Origin: Diphasiastrum complanatum
Lineage: Eukaryota; Streptophyta; Lycopodiopsida; Lycopodiales; Lycopodiaceae
Assembly: GCA_029204225.1 (NCBI GenBank)
Contig: CM055106.1
Coordinates: 11,762,539 to 11,826,538, forward strand
DNA length: 64,000 nt
Reading direction: 5' to 3'
In this document: piece after piece, positions 23,300 through 34,028 of the stretch
Position numbering within the stretch: the stretch's first letter is position 1
Layout: every line of letters begins with the position of its first letter
Notes under the pieces: model-generated
Seen by the model: only the letters and a program-made list of their open reading frames with translations
What the model was told of the DNA's origin: nothing
The model's database searches: none
Translations under genes and position numbers: made by a program

Positions 23300-24314
23300 T
23301 TCACTTGGGCTTCCCTAGTCCAAGGCTCTACTTTCATATTCCCCTCGCTCTTCGTCATGAAACTCAAGTTGCTATGCGCCTTCCTCTCGACCGCTTGGCT
23401 GTTGACCCCTTTGACATTGCGGCTTGGCTTCTATTTCTTCTTTTTCCCCTTTGGTGTCTAGTCCTTCCTCCGAGGGGTGGGGATGCTGGTCATAGAGAAA
23501 CTTGTGCTCGCCTTCGTCGCTTTCTATTGGGAGACTGGGAAACGCTTCATGATGAACACTTTGCACGTTGTCAGGCACTTGCTGCTCGCAACTCACAGGA
23601 CTCCCAACCTTAAGGCGCCCCACCTCTCCACCATCGCCTTTGTCGCAGCCTACATCTTGGGCAAGTTGTCACCATGTGCGCTCTCGGGATCTTTCTACTA
23701 TCTAGTCTATAACAAGTACTCATCATGGTGGTCCTTTGGCTGGTCCTCTTTTCGCTCTGGCTCATTTCTGTGCACTTCGAGCTTCTGCAGAGGCCTTTCC
23801 CTCCTGCTTATTTCCTTCGGTTGCTGATGGCACTCATATTGTTGGTCCTGCTCCTACGGTGCTCCTCGCATTTCATCATTTCTCTGAGCAGCTGGCTACT
23901 CTTGGTTTGTCTATTCAACCTCGCAAGTGTTCAGTGTGGTCTCCAGCAGGTCTTCCCCCGGACTTTGTTCCTCCTCAAGGTTTCCTTACTCCTTCAGATG
24001 GCATTCGCATTCTGGGTGTTCCTTTTGGGTCTGCTTCCTTCAGCTCTGCTTTTCTTGGTGAGGCTCTCCAGGAGGATGTTGCTCATTTAGATCTGCTTCC
24101 CCAATTGGGCAACACTCAGGTCACGTTTGGCATCTTGACGTCTTGCTTTATCCAACGTCCTTCTTATCTGCTGCGGACTTTCCCTCCTACTCCGAACTTT
24201 TTGCATCTCCTCTCTTCCTTTGACAGCTCTCTTATGGATGTTTTTGGCCGCCTTTTGGGCCCAGGTTCTTTGGATGGTGTGGAGACCCTTTCAGCTCGGA
24301 TTTGTCAACTGTGA
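23300..24314 (+). pseudogene. LINE (non-LTR) reverse transcriptase fragment
   Basis: Two frames joined by breaks. Upstream (to about 23,613): LPPRGGDAGHRETCARLRRF and LLGDWETLHDEHF, as in the region before the RT palm of some plant LINE-like elements. Downstream (23,736-24,314): FALAHFCALRASAEAFPSC, then ADGTHIVGPAP, then GLSIQPRKCSVWSP and GIRILGVPFGS, the motif order of non-LTR RT palm and thumb. The catalytic F/Y-ADD box reads V-ADG, so the second catalytic Asp is Gly. Stops and frame changes lie between the two parts. No 5' endonuclease or poly(A) end was found. The reading ends exactly where copia sequence begins. Confidence 0.7.
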
Positions 24315-24315
24315 C

Positions 24316-26218
24316 AAAGGGAGCAGAGGACGAACACTCAGACGAAGATGTTCGAGTCGCATCTCATTCGAGTGATGAATCAGACGAAGAAAGATTCATG
24401 AAATAGCCTACTGCTACAATACTTGTAAACCGAAATGGTTCCGGACCTAGCAGAGCAGATAAAAACAAAAGCATTATAGTTCTAGGAGGATTTCCTAGAA
24501 GGTCGACAAGAGAACGAAGAGCGCCAGCAAGATTTGTGCTAGGCAGCTCAGCTTCTACGTCAGAAGAGTTTTGTGGATTCAGTGGTGAACCACAGACATT
24601 CGAGGAAGCAATTGAATGTTTAGAGAAGGGCAAATGGATCCAAGCCATGAATGGGGAGATGGAATCCATGAGGAAGAACCAGGCATGGATGTTGCAACCA
24701 TTACCAGATAAGCGAAAGACTGTAAAATACAAGTGAGTATACGAGCTAAGTATGGACCGGATGGAGATATCTCAAAGTATAAAGCAAGACTTGTAGCAAA
24801 GGGATTTTCTCAGAGATATGGTATTGACTATGCTGAAACCTTCTCTCCTGTCGTGAAAGATTCGTCCCTACATTTACTATTTTCATATGCAGCTAGCTGC
24901 TTATGATCTCAGGATTCACATCGTGGACGAGAAGACAGCCTTCTTGCATGGTGAGCTAGACGAAGAAGTGTATGTGGATCAACCCCCATGATATATGTCA
25001 AATTCACTTCCTACTTATGCATGCATAATGCATAGGAGTATCTACAGTCTGAAGCAGTCAGCGCGACAATGGTATGAGAAAAAAGATCAAGCCCTGAAAT
25101 CCTTAGGATTCAAGCCACTAATGGCTGATTCCAATGTCTATGTAAGAATAACAGACGTGAAGATTATCATTGTAGTTGTGTATGTGGATGACACTCTGAT
25201 ACTCTGCAAGAGTGAGAAGCTTATTGCTGAAGTGAAGTATGATATCTCAAAACATTTTGAGATTTTAGACCTGGGAGAAGCTAGATGTCATCTTGGATTA
25301 TAGATTGATAGGGACTATGAGGGAGGTAAATTGTATCTTCATCAGTCTAGATATACCCTACAAATCTTAAAAGATTTTGGGATGCTAAATTGCAAAAAAG
25401 CAAATACACCAATGCTTGCAGGAACAGTCATGACGAATGAAAATTGTTTGAAGATTGAAGAAAAAAGAGAATTAGTGCAGCTTACACCATACAGGAAGCT
25501 GATCAGATCATTGATGTACCTTGTAGATAACACACATCCTGATATTGCTTATGTCGTGTTCAGGATGAGCCAATTCTGTACAAATCTAGGCTCGACTCAT
25601 TGAAAGATTACAACGAATTTTGCAATATCTTCAATTAACAAAAGATTTTGGTTTGTGTTATTCTCGTGATGTAGAATTCCAGATGCTTTCCTACAGTGAT
25701 GCTAGCTGGGCATCTCTCAAGGATGACTGTAAAAGTGTCTCAGGAGGATGCACCATCATGTCAGGAGCAGCAATTCTCTAGGTCAGCAAGAAGCAACCAT
25801 TGTGGTTCAGTCATCCTGCGAAGTAGAGTACGTTGCAGCAGCAAAGATGGCCAATGAAATCATTTGGCTCAAACAGTTTCTTGACGAACTGGGCAAAACA
25901 AGGAATGAACCTCTGGTTTTGCAGATGGACAACACATCTGTAATACATCTGACAAAAGACCCTGTGTTTCACTCAAGGATGAAACACATTGCAATCAAGT
26001 ACCACTTGATAAGGGATCTGATCGGGAAGAAGATGTTGCAGACTACTTTCATTGGAACGAAGGAGATGGTTGTTGACATTTTCACAAAAGCCTTAGACAG
26101 AGGTCTGTTCGAGAAACAGAGGAGCAGTCTTGGAGTCGTCAAACTATCATGCTTTGAGAGGGAGCTGAAGAAACAAAATATTTCTATTGCCAAAGCTTTG
26201 TGTTGGAAGTATTTCTAG
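24316..26218 (+). pseudogene. Ty1/copia RT-RNase H 3' portion, degenerate
   Basis: Plus-strand remnants in the order RT then RNase H. RT: FEEAIECLEKGKWIQAMNGE near 24,600; a broken stretch 24,734-24,990; SIYSLKQSARQWYEK near 25,040; catalytic VVVYVDDTLIL near 25,170; a conserved YRKLIRSLMYLVDNTHPDI near 25,490. RNase H: SSCEVEYVAAAKMANEIIWL near 25,815, then VFHSRMKHIAIKYHLIRDL and VDIFTKALDRGLFEKQR, the family's C-terminal signature. In-frame stops (for example at 24,734) and frameshifts (for example near 25,300 and 25,600) inactivate it. Gag, protease and integrase are missing. It ends about 30 bp from the gypsy LTR that follows. Confidence 0.88.
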
Positions 26219-26247
26219 TGTGTGCGGTGGCTAGATCTACTTACAGG

Positions 26248-27013
26248 TGTAGTATAGGGATGTAGAGATTCGTCCACTCTTTAAGTTTCTACCAAGGTTC
26301 AAACAGAAATGCGAAACTAAGAAGTAATGACAGAAGCACTAAGGCTTACCCAACTAGTGCTCAAAACGAAAATGAAACTATCTAAGGTGACAAAATAAAA
26401 ACCCTTGCTAAGGCTTACCCAACTAGCAAGGTGTTTAATCTAAATTCTACTTAACACCCAAAGGGTAGTAAAATAATATTGCGGCTAATATTAAGCAAAT
26501 AAGCAATAAGAACATGCCACAATAAATCGATGAAAAGGAGGCAAGAGGAGGCCCGAGCACATTCCCTCAAGCTATGCACCTTTCCAAAGGGAACACAAAT
26601 GACATAGAATGATATTATCCAAAATAGAGAGCAAGATAGCTTAATCTCAAAAGTGTTGGTCAAATACCTCTCATTTTATGGCAAGGAGGGTCTTCCATAA
26701 GTGTCTACTGACTTATGGGACTAATCTGTTTCTAGATTTTCAAGAACTTCTAACTTAGGATTTAGAACTTCAAATTTCTTAAATTAGGAAAACTTAAGAT
26801 AAAATATTTCTAGTCTTAAATTTCCTAAGTCTAGGTTCTAGATCTAAGTTTAAGCTATTTTATTATTATTTAAGCTTCTACTCATGGACTTACAAAACAC
26901 ATGCCATGGCTTGAAGTTTATTGACAGGTACTCATACATGGTCTTACAAAACACATGCCACGGAGTTTTATTATTATTTTTTTATTTTCTCTATGTTAGC
27001 ACAGTTGCTAACA
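26248..27013 (-). repeat. 3' LTR of the minus-strand Ty3/gypsy element (outer end approximate)
   Basis: Read on the minus strand, a G-rich polypurine tract (27,014-27,027) is followed at 27,013 by TGTTAGC-AACTGT-GCTAACA, a 7-bp inverted repeat that makes a typical LTR start. The body is AT-rich and contains an imperfect 55-bp duplication at 26,883-26,965. The outer end is placed at a TGT (ACA on the minus strand) near 26,248, with 26,261 as an alternative. No second LTR was found, so the boundary is uncertain. Confidence 0.6.
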
Positions 27014-27025
27014 TTATCCCCCTCC

Positions 27026-28760
27026 TTATTGGATTGGTGGTCCCACACCAATCGACGGCTTTTCGTTCTGGATCTTTTGTGCTTCTCGGAGATGAGACTG
27101 TTGTTGTCGGGAGTGGTAGATTGTCGTGCCGATGCCCTCCATCGTTTGCCACCGTAATTTGTTCAGGAAGGGCATGGGTTTGTAGTAATGGAGCATACCC
27201 TGGAGAAAGTTATGGGTTTTCCATAGCTCGAACATATCAACGTGCAGGGCGAAAGTGAATGTAGCGCAATAATAGAGCCTTGCAACGTTGATATGGTCGT
27301 CTTGCATCCGCAAGGGTTTATTGATGTCAAGGGTGATTGGGGGTAACCCTTGATCCCAAAAACCTCTGAGTTCTGCCAGAAATGCCACCAGGCCGCAATT
27401 ATTAGCAAAGTATCTGACATCGCGATCAGGATTGCCATGGTGCTTCTGGTAGAATACTCGGCAGTTGGTGACCATGTCTTCGGCTATGTTGCCGGTATTC
27501 ACGCCTGTGAGTTTAGGCCAAAAGATTTTGTTCTTGACCTTGGTGGCAGGAAACGGTTCTCGCCTTGCTACTGGATAATAATAAGGATTGGTGCGCATGT
27601 AGGAGGGAGTTTTGAGATACCATGCCATTGAGATCTTACTTTGCAGGAAGAGCTGATGACGCCAGAGAGGTTGTGGATCCAGGAGTTTGACTGCTGCTTT
27701 ATGTGTCTGACACTGGTCCAAATCTGGCAGTATGTAGCCACCTCGCTCTTTCATTGTTGAATACTTCTTTGCAAACTCCTGAGAGGCGCGCAACTCCTTG
27801 CTTGGTTCTGTGGGTGTGATTCTATGCCGGATGGTTGGGGCTTCAGAGGCAATCTCGTGTTCGGTTTGTGGATCGGGATCAGGAGATAGAGGCGGCGAGG
27901 GGTTAGCTTCTACAATTCTTTGTGACTCAAGAGAAAATTGTTGTGGAATGAAGGTGGAGTTAGTGGTGTCGAGGGGGTTAGAAGCGGTGGAAGGGAAAAG
28001 AAAATGTTGGGTGCTGGTACCCCTAGAGCCCGATGGATTGGTTGGTGTTTGAGCTCCTTGCCCCAGGGGTTGGCCTTGAAATGCGGAGCCTTGAGTGGCA
28101 GGAGGAGGTTGTTGAAATCTTGCTCCATCTCCACCATTTGGTCCATCAAAGTGGTGCTCCGAATCATGGAATTGGGCATGCTCTGCATGAACCGACGGTG
28201 TCAACTGGGCAGCAGCCTTAAAGTGTTCTTCTAGGGTGGCTATGTGCTGGTTTAGGGCCTCGACGGAAGCAATGTATGATTGTTGTAATTTTGAGTGTTG
28301 CTCCGTCGTGGCTTTCAGCGTTTGGGCCAGTGTTTGATAGGCCACCACTGGAATGGCAGTTCCCTCAAGAATAGTTGGTAGTGTGAAGTCGTTGAAGTCC
28401 ACCATCTCCAACTGTTCCTTCATAGTGGAACGTGCTACTTGTGAATCTACTACAGCCTCATCCTTCTCGGCTTTGAGGGTATCGATGGTTTGCTGCATGT
28501 TGGATACCTTCAGTTGGAGCTGGTTCTGGAGATGGAGTAGCATCTGCTGTTGTTGTTGATTGTAATTCGTGAGATTCTAGATCTGCAGCTGTTGTTGTTT
28601 GTTTTCCTCCTCCAGCCTTGTTTTTTCTTTCTGAAGGTCTGCCATAGCACCATCGTCGAATTGTCGCATCGTATACTGTCCCCCTAGGGTGTCGAATAGA
28701 TTTTATTGGAGCTCATTCACAACCATACTGCTTTTTGGGTTGTAAGGGGTAACTGCTCCC
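27026..28760 (-). pseudogene. Unknown protein, C-terminal part of the gypsy element's 3' accessory ORF
   Basis: A 505-codon open frame (27,026-28,543) that continues upstream in frame with two stops (TAG near 28,574, TAA near 28,710). It begins with a Gln-rich coiled coil (QLQLKVSNMQQTIDTLKAEK), then a second predicted coil (near VEALNQHIATLEEHFKAA), a long Pro/Ser/Gln-rich linker, and a compact C-terminal domain rich in Tyr, Trp and His (for example SMAWYLKTPSYMRTNPYYYP, FANNCGLVAFLAELRGFWDQ, VARLYYCATFTFALHVDMFE). No transmembrane helix, zinc finger or catalytic motif is seen and I do not recognise the family. The stop codon lies against the polypurine tract, so this is the last ORF of the element. 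Confidence 0.6.
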
Positions 28761-28977
28761 AAGGACCAATGTCAGGGAGGGTGCGTGTGTAGTTAGGATA
28801 CGACATGGGGTTAAATGGTAGAAAATCAAGAACATGGCTAGACAGTGGTGTATGAAAGACGGGGGAGTGATTGTGGATTGAGGGGTGGGGAGGTACTATG
28901 TGGTGGGGAGTGTGGGATTGGGTTAGTGGTGATAGTGGTTGATGGTAATGCAGTTAGTAATTGTAATGTAAAATCAT

Positions 28978-30173
28978 CTACGTTGACTGTGGAGTCAAGT
29001 AGGGTGGGGATTTGTACAGGGGAGGGCTTTTGTGGAAGTGTGGAAGGGAGCCCGTGTTGAGAGTTAGTGAGGGTGTGGAGGTGGCAATAAACGGTGGGGG
29101 TGGTGGTGGGAGTGTGAGAGCAAGTGATGGCGAGGAGATTGCCTGTGTGGACGGAATCACGCCCATAGGATCAGAGCCGGAAGTGTTTGTCATTTCAGAG
29201 CTGCCTGTTGCTGCTGTTACTGCTTGTCGGCGTTGTTGGGCCTGGTGAAGTAAGGCTGCCTGCTGCTCTAGGACCTCCTTTGGGACCTGAGATGGTTTAA
29301 GGCTCCCTCCGGATTTAGCATATTCTATCCCGATGTCGCTGGATAGAATGTCATGTGGGAAATCTGCTTCTCTGCTGACCGCCTTCCCTTTCTGTTTCTT
29401 AGTAGGTGGGGCTGGTGAGACTGGTTCTGCTGTCGGTTGGGAGGTGGCTCGCCATTTTGTGCTTGGATAAACAACATCCAGCTCCTTGATGGCAGCAGCT
29501 GCCTTAGACCCCAATTGCTTGGTGACCAACATGTGGAGGAGATACCCACAGTTGGTAGTTGATTTGTGGGCTTTCAGAGCTCCGCACAGCTTCTCCGCTA
29601 CCTTCTCAGCCCGATTATAATTTTGAGTGGGGTCGTCCATGGTGAGGGTCAGAGAGAAGAGATCGCTCGGTGGGATGCGATCCATCTTGGTGGTATGTAC
29701 TATGACCATGGTGGTGAGGATCTCTAAGGCGGCCCGTAGATGGGAACCCGTGATGAAGCGGATAACGATCCCGTCGTTGGTTTGGGCAATGGTTTTGTCG
29801 TCGTCTGTCAGAAACTTGGTAAAGTACTTGGCATCATAGCTGGTGCCCTTTCCATGGATTGTCTCTCCGAGATTAGGAAAGCCGACGCTCTGAAGATACC
29901 CAGGAGAGACGTTGATAATAGAATAGCTGCCACTCTTGGATGTAATCCGGAAAGTTTGGAACTCATCCGAATAGGTTGAGTAGGCTGCTCGGATGAGGCT
30001 CTCGCTCTGCTGGTCTCAGAAAATTGTCAGATCAAATCCAAGGTTCGTGAGGATATCCTTGGCCAGTGTGAGTTGCTCGGCATAATTCTTAAGATAGATC
30101 ATGACTATATCCCCTAAATAAGGACGAGGGGGTTTACGGCAATGCAAGCTCAGCAAGGAATCGCGGGAAGCCA
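28978..30173 (-). pseudogene. Unknown protein, N-terminal part of the gypsy element's 3' accessory ORF
   Basis: From the ATG at 30,173 the frame is open to the stop at 28,978 except for one TGA at about 30,016. The globular N-terminal ~230 residues include LRAALEILTTMVIVHTTKMD and NRAEKVAEKLCGALKAHKST. A basic linker (KKQKGKA) and a Pro/Ser/Thr-rich tail with runs of proline follow. It is probably the start of one ~1,040-residue product whose end is the frame at 27,026-28,760; the joint near 28,760-28,978 is broken. No known domain was recognised. It lies about 680 bp downstream of the pol stop, the place where some Ty3/gypsy lineages carry extra or env-like ORFs, but no signal peptide or membrane segment is visible. 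Confidence 0.6.
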
Positions 30174-30855
30174 TGATAACAGTGATTTTAGATTGCTCTG
30201 AGAATTTTAAAAATTTTGAAAAAATTTGGCATGAACTCGAGAGCAGCAATCTAAAATGAACTCGTGGAGAGAAGGTCGAGGCTTATATATAGACTTCTAT
30301 TGGCAGGAATTTGCAACTTCACCCATAAATCGTCCTCAGCCTCCACGATTTGGTAATGATGGTCGCGAATTTCGAGGCAACTTTCTGAGGGCCCGCGAAT
30401 TTCTGTAAGTGATTTTTTATTGCCAAAAGAGAAAAATGTCTGATAGTGCAAAAATGTATCTGATCAGAATTCACGGAGATAGTAGGAAAATAGTGAGAAT
30501 CAATTTGAGCTCCAGCGAATTGTTTACAAATTCTGAGAATGGATATCTGATGAAAAAAACTACCTTTTTTTTTTTTTTCTATTTTTAGACATTTTTTTAT
30601 CCGAGACAGAATTCGCAGAGGTCAAAAATGAATCGTGCTCTATGAAAAAAGGGTTAGGCGAATTCTATCTGAGATGCTATGAAAAAATTTTGTCTGAAAC
30701 TAATGACTTTTGTGGTTTTCTCAAAGAAGACTGTTGGTATACCTGATCTGATAGTATCTTGATGGGTGGAACAAGAAATCACAGCAAAAATGTGGTCGAA
30801 ATGGCATGCAAACAATAAAAAGGGAGAAGAGAAAAAAAAAGTAGAAAAGAAGCAG
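30174..30855. other. Spacer between gypsy pol and the 3' accessory ORF
   Basis: Non-coding on inspection, AT-rich, with a T run near 30,567-30,582. It could hold a promoter or splice acceptor for separate expression of the accessory ORF; no specific signal can be assigned. Confidence 0.4.
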
Positions 30856-33170
30856 CTAATACATATCAAGATAAAAGCAGGGTTTGTTGTACTTTCTCAG
30901 TCGACTCCCATTGACTACAGTGTCGAGGATATCGCCTTGAAGGATTTGGAGTTGGACATATCCAGACGAAAAGATTTTTTTTATTACGTAAGGTCCTTGG
31001 CCTGAAAATTTCAGTTTGTCTTTGAAGGCTTTGGCTTGGTATAGCAGGACCTTATCGCCAACCTAGAAATCTCTAAGTTTCAATGATCGATCATGCCATG
31101 CTTTTTGTCGTCGTTTGTGGACTTGTTGAGCATGGATGCTGATCCGTCGTGTTTCACAGAGTTGCTCCAGATGAAATAACCTATTTGCTAGATTCTGAGG
31201 AGTATCGAGCTCAAGGTTGTAGGCTACTCGAAGGGAGGGGATATGGAATTCCACAAGCATAACGGCTTCTTGACCATATGTGAGCTGGAAGGGGGTTAAG
31301 TATGTAGCTCGCTTTGGGGTAGTGCGATAACCCAAGAGAGCAGCATGGAGTTTGAGTTTCCAATCAGATCGGCTGGATTCGACGATTTTGGTGAGAATTC
31401 CACATAGGATTTTATTGGTGGATTCTGCCTAGCCATTGCAGCGTGGATAGTATGGGAGACTTTTGCGATGTACCACAAAAAATTTGGAAAGAAGATCTGC
31501 TATGACAGAGTTAAGGAAATGTGTACCCCTATCATTGATAAGCTCTAGAGGACATCCGAACCGAACTATAACCTTTAGTGTAGTTGTGCATATCCTTAAT
31601 GAGTGTTGGCCACCAAAAATCGGCTAAGAGGATTTTCTTAGCAGTTGTTTCAGAAGAGAAATGGCTGGCACCAATATCTTCATGAGTGAGGGAAATTACA
31701 GAGGGCATCTCTCCTTCAGTAAGACATTGTCGGATAATTCCATCTAACCCTTGCTTGTAGAGTTGTCCTGCAATTAACGTATAAGGTTTAGTGGACCAAC
31801 GCACGTTGTTCAGGTTTAAAGAGGGAAGGATCCATCTGCCCTGAAGTTAAATATTCCGTAATTTCCTTAGCCCATACAAGTGTAGAGTCAACTTGGAAAA
31901 GGATTGCATCTGGTAAATCATCGTTGACGCCTTGATCAGGGGTAGGAAGGTTAGGGATTCAGGATAGATGGTCTGCTAAAAAATGTTGAACTCCCTTACG
32001 AACCACAATCCTAAACTCAAATTCTCTCAATAATAGGATCCATATAGTAATACGGCCAGTGGTGCAGGTCTTGTCGATGAGATACAACAGTGCTTGATGA
32101 TCAGTGAAAAACGCAAAGACTTTTCCTAGAAGATAATGGTGCAACTTTTGGACCCCATATACCATTGCCAAGGCTTCGCGTTCGGTAGTGGTATAATTGA
32201 CTTCAGCAGGTATCAATTGTCGATGAAGAAAACGAATTGGATAGTCCTTTTTGAATGCTCCCGGTTGGGTGAGCACTGCTCCAATGGCATACTTGGATGC
32301 ATCGGTATGCACATGGAATTCTTTAGAATAATCAGGAGCCCGGAGGATGGGTGCATTGGTAAGGGCTTCTTTGAGGTGATTAAAGCGACGCGTTGTTCAT
32401 CCGTCCATTTGGGAACTACAACTACTTTGTAGATTAAGCGTGCTTTGTTAGCGAAATTGAAAATAAAGCACCGATAGTAGTTGGCGTGGCCAAGGAAGGA
32501 GTAAACTTCATGTATCATACGCGGTTCCGGTAGATTTTGAATGATAAGGATCTTTTCAGGGTCAGTGGCAATGCCATTTCGTGAGATAATATGTCCTAAC
32601 ACAATACCATGGGTTACCCAAATCTGGCATTTTAAGAGAGATACCGAAGCGTTGACATTGGATAAAATTTTTATCGAGCACAGACAGATGACGTATTTCT
32701 TCGGAATGTGCTCCTAAATCGTCCAACTAAACTTCTAAGGTATCGCCCATCTGCTGAGAAAAGGCCGCTTGCATAACATGTTGGAAGGTGCTAGGAGCAT
32801 TAAGAGACCAAAAGGCATGACTTTCCAGCAGAAGGTTCCCCATTCTGTGGCAAAGGCGGTTTTGTGTTGATCTTCTTCAATGATTTGGATCATATTGTAT
32901 CCGCTAAAGCCATCTAAGGAGTAAGCCTCATTTCCTGCTAGATTTTATAAGATGGATTCTCCGAAAGGTAGTGGAAAATGATCACATTCAGTGACGGCGT
33001 TAAGTTTCTTAAATTTGACACAGATTCGGAGTTTTTCAGTTTTCTTGGGGACGATGACAATTGGGGAGACCCACTCAGTATGCTCAATTTCATAGATAAA
33101 TCTCGCATCTAAGAGGCGTTGTAATTCTTCTTTGATCTTGGCCTTATAGATGGGCTCCTATCAGTTCGTT
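30856..33170 (-). pseudogene. pol: Ty3/gypsy Pol (RT, RNase H, integrase) of the minus-strand element
   Basis: RT from about 33,160: IKEELQRLLDARFIYEIEHT, VSPIVIVPKK, KVMPFGL and a mutated catalytic box (a stop replaces the first residue of the xLDD motif) near 32,740. LGHIISRNGI and a thumb follow at 32,600. RNase H at 31,959-32,312: HTDASKYAIGAVLTQPG, TEREALAMVYGV, FTDHQALLYL. Integrase finger at 31,532-31,804 with a degraded HHCC (EDIGASHFSSETTAKKIL). Integrase C-terminal part at 30,856-31,335 (YRTTPKRATYLTPFQLTYGQ, WHDRSLKLRDF, GDKVLLYQAKAF, GSRLRKYNKP) ending with a stop at 30,856. No chromodomain follows. The wording is closer to the Tat/Athila side than to chromoviruses. Multiple stops and frameshifts. 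Confidence 0.85.
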
Positions 33171-33204
33171 ACCAGAATTTTACTGGAATTTTAAGTTTGC
33201 ATTT

Positions 33205-33335
33205 TCGATCAGAGAAATGAGTTTACTCATATGGATCTCGTCTTCAATAAAACCATTGAGAAAAGCATTAGTGACATTGATTCGAAATACAGGCCACTCA
33301 AAATGAAAAGCGAAAGCAATGAGCACTTGAATTGT
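33205..33335 (-). pseudogene. Short Ty1/copia RT fragment
   Basis: The minus-strand reading VLIAFAFHFEWPVF, then NAFLNGFIEDEIHM matches the copia RT phrase ending in 'DV-x-x-AFLNG-x-L-x-E-E-I-x-M'. It directly follows the start of the gypsy RT remnant, marking a junction between two truncated elements. Confidence 0.6.
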
Positions 33336-33386
33336 AAGTAATTCAACTATCAGGGCAAATTTTTTCTCAATATCAATGTCCTTTGT

Positions 33387-33970
33387 TTGAGAGCATCCCT
33401 TAGCCTTTTATGTAGAAGATGGAAATTGGCTACAACCAAACAATTGGTAGAGATAGAGAGAAAACAATTGATTGGCTGGTGGCATGCGAGGCATCCAATT
33501 CCAAAGGAAATTCTAACCTTACAAACTTGGATGAGCTGGTGGTGTCTTTGTGTGGCTCATTGGGGGGATTGGATAATGCAACTAGTTGTCCATTGTATCT
33601 TGATTGATTATGTTGCTTGGTTGTAAATACATGACTTTCCATTATTCTTGTTGTTTGACAAATACTCTTGAATGGAGATGATGGCATTGGCACACCTAGA
33701 ACAAACCTTGTTGAATACAAACATGGTAGTTGGCTTGGAGGAGAGGGCTACAAGAAACAAATTGGATTTTCAAATGTCCAAACGCCAGATTTGAGAAATT
33801 CTATTCTTCAAACAGTCAAGTATATCGCGTATCTCAAGGGTCATCATATAAGAACATGGCTCCAACATTGGAGCAACTAAGATCCAAGAGCTTGTCTTCT
33901 TCTGTGGGTAAATTGACATCCAAGAGACTAGTTGACTTGACAAGTGCTATAATGAAAGAAAATAGTTGAC
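33387..33970 (+). pseudogene. C-terminal fragment of a DDE-type transposase (same family as 57.2-59.9 kb)
   Basis: Two plus-strand frames read LQTWMSWWCLCVAHWGDWIM and later NLVEYKHGSWLGGEGYKKQI, then ILQTVKYIAYLKGHHI. The copy at 57.2-59.9 kb has LEAWLS-WHVRYSHWGRYMK, NLSESRHGSWLAAEAYRSQL and SARYASYVKGRHIGMGP in the same order, so both derive from one protein. The Glu in the E-x-x-HGSW phrase is a candidate for the last residue of a DDE triad, which I infer from the family resemblance. The N-terminal part is missing. Confidence 0.5.
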
Positions 33971-34028
33971 TTGACAGGTGCTATCATGAAAAAACTAGCT
34001 GACTTGACAAGTGATGTCATGAAAGAAA
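33930..34028. repeat. 34-bp tandem repeat, three copies
   Basis: 'gttgacttgaca(a/g)gtgctat' and near copies start at 33,931, 33,965 and 33,999, period 34. The array is at the end of the transposase tail. Confidence 0.85.

Noticed and set aside
23477-24090. Strongly hydrophobic Leu/Phe-rich frames in the LINE region, resembling a multi-pass membrane protein
   Set aside because: They are out-of-frame translations of the CT-rich LINE sequence; the correct frame carries RT motifs.
26884-27258. Plus-strand frame with a hydrophobic segment near the gypsy LTR
   Set aside because: It overlaps the LTR start, the polypurine tract and the end of the minus-strand accessory ORF, so it is antisense shadow.
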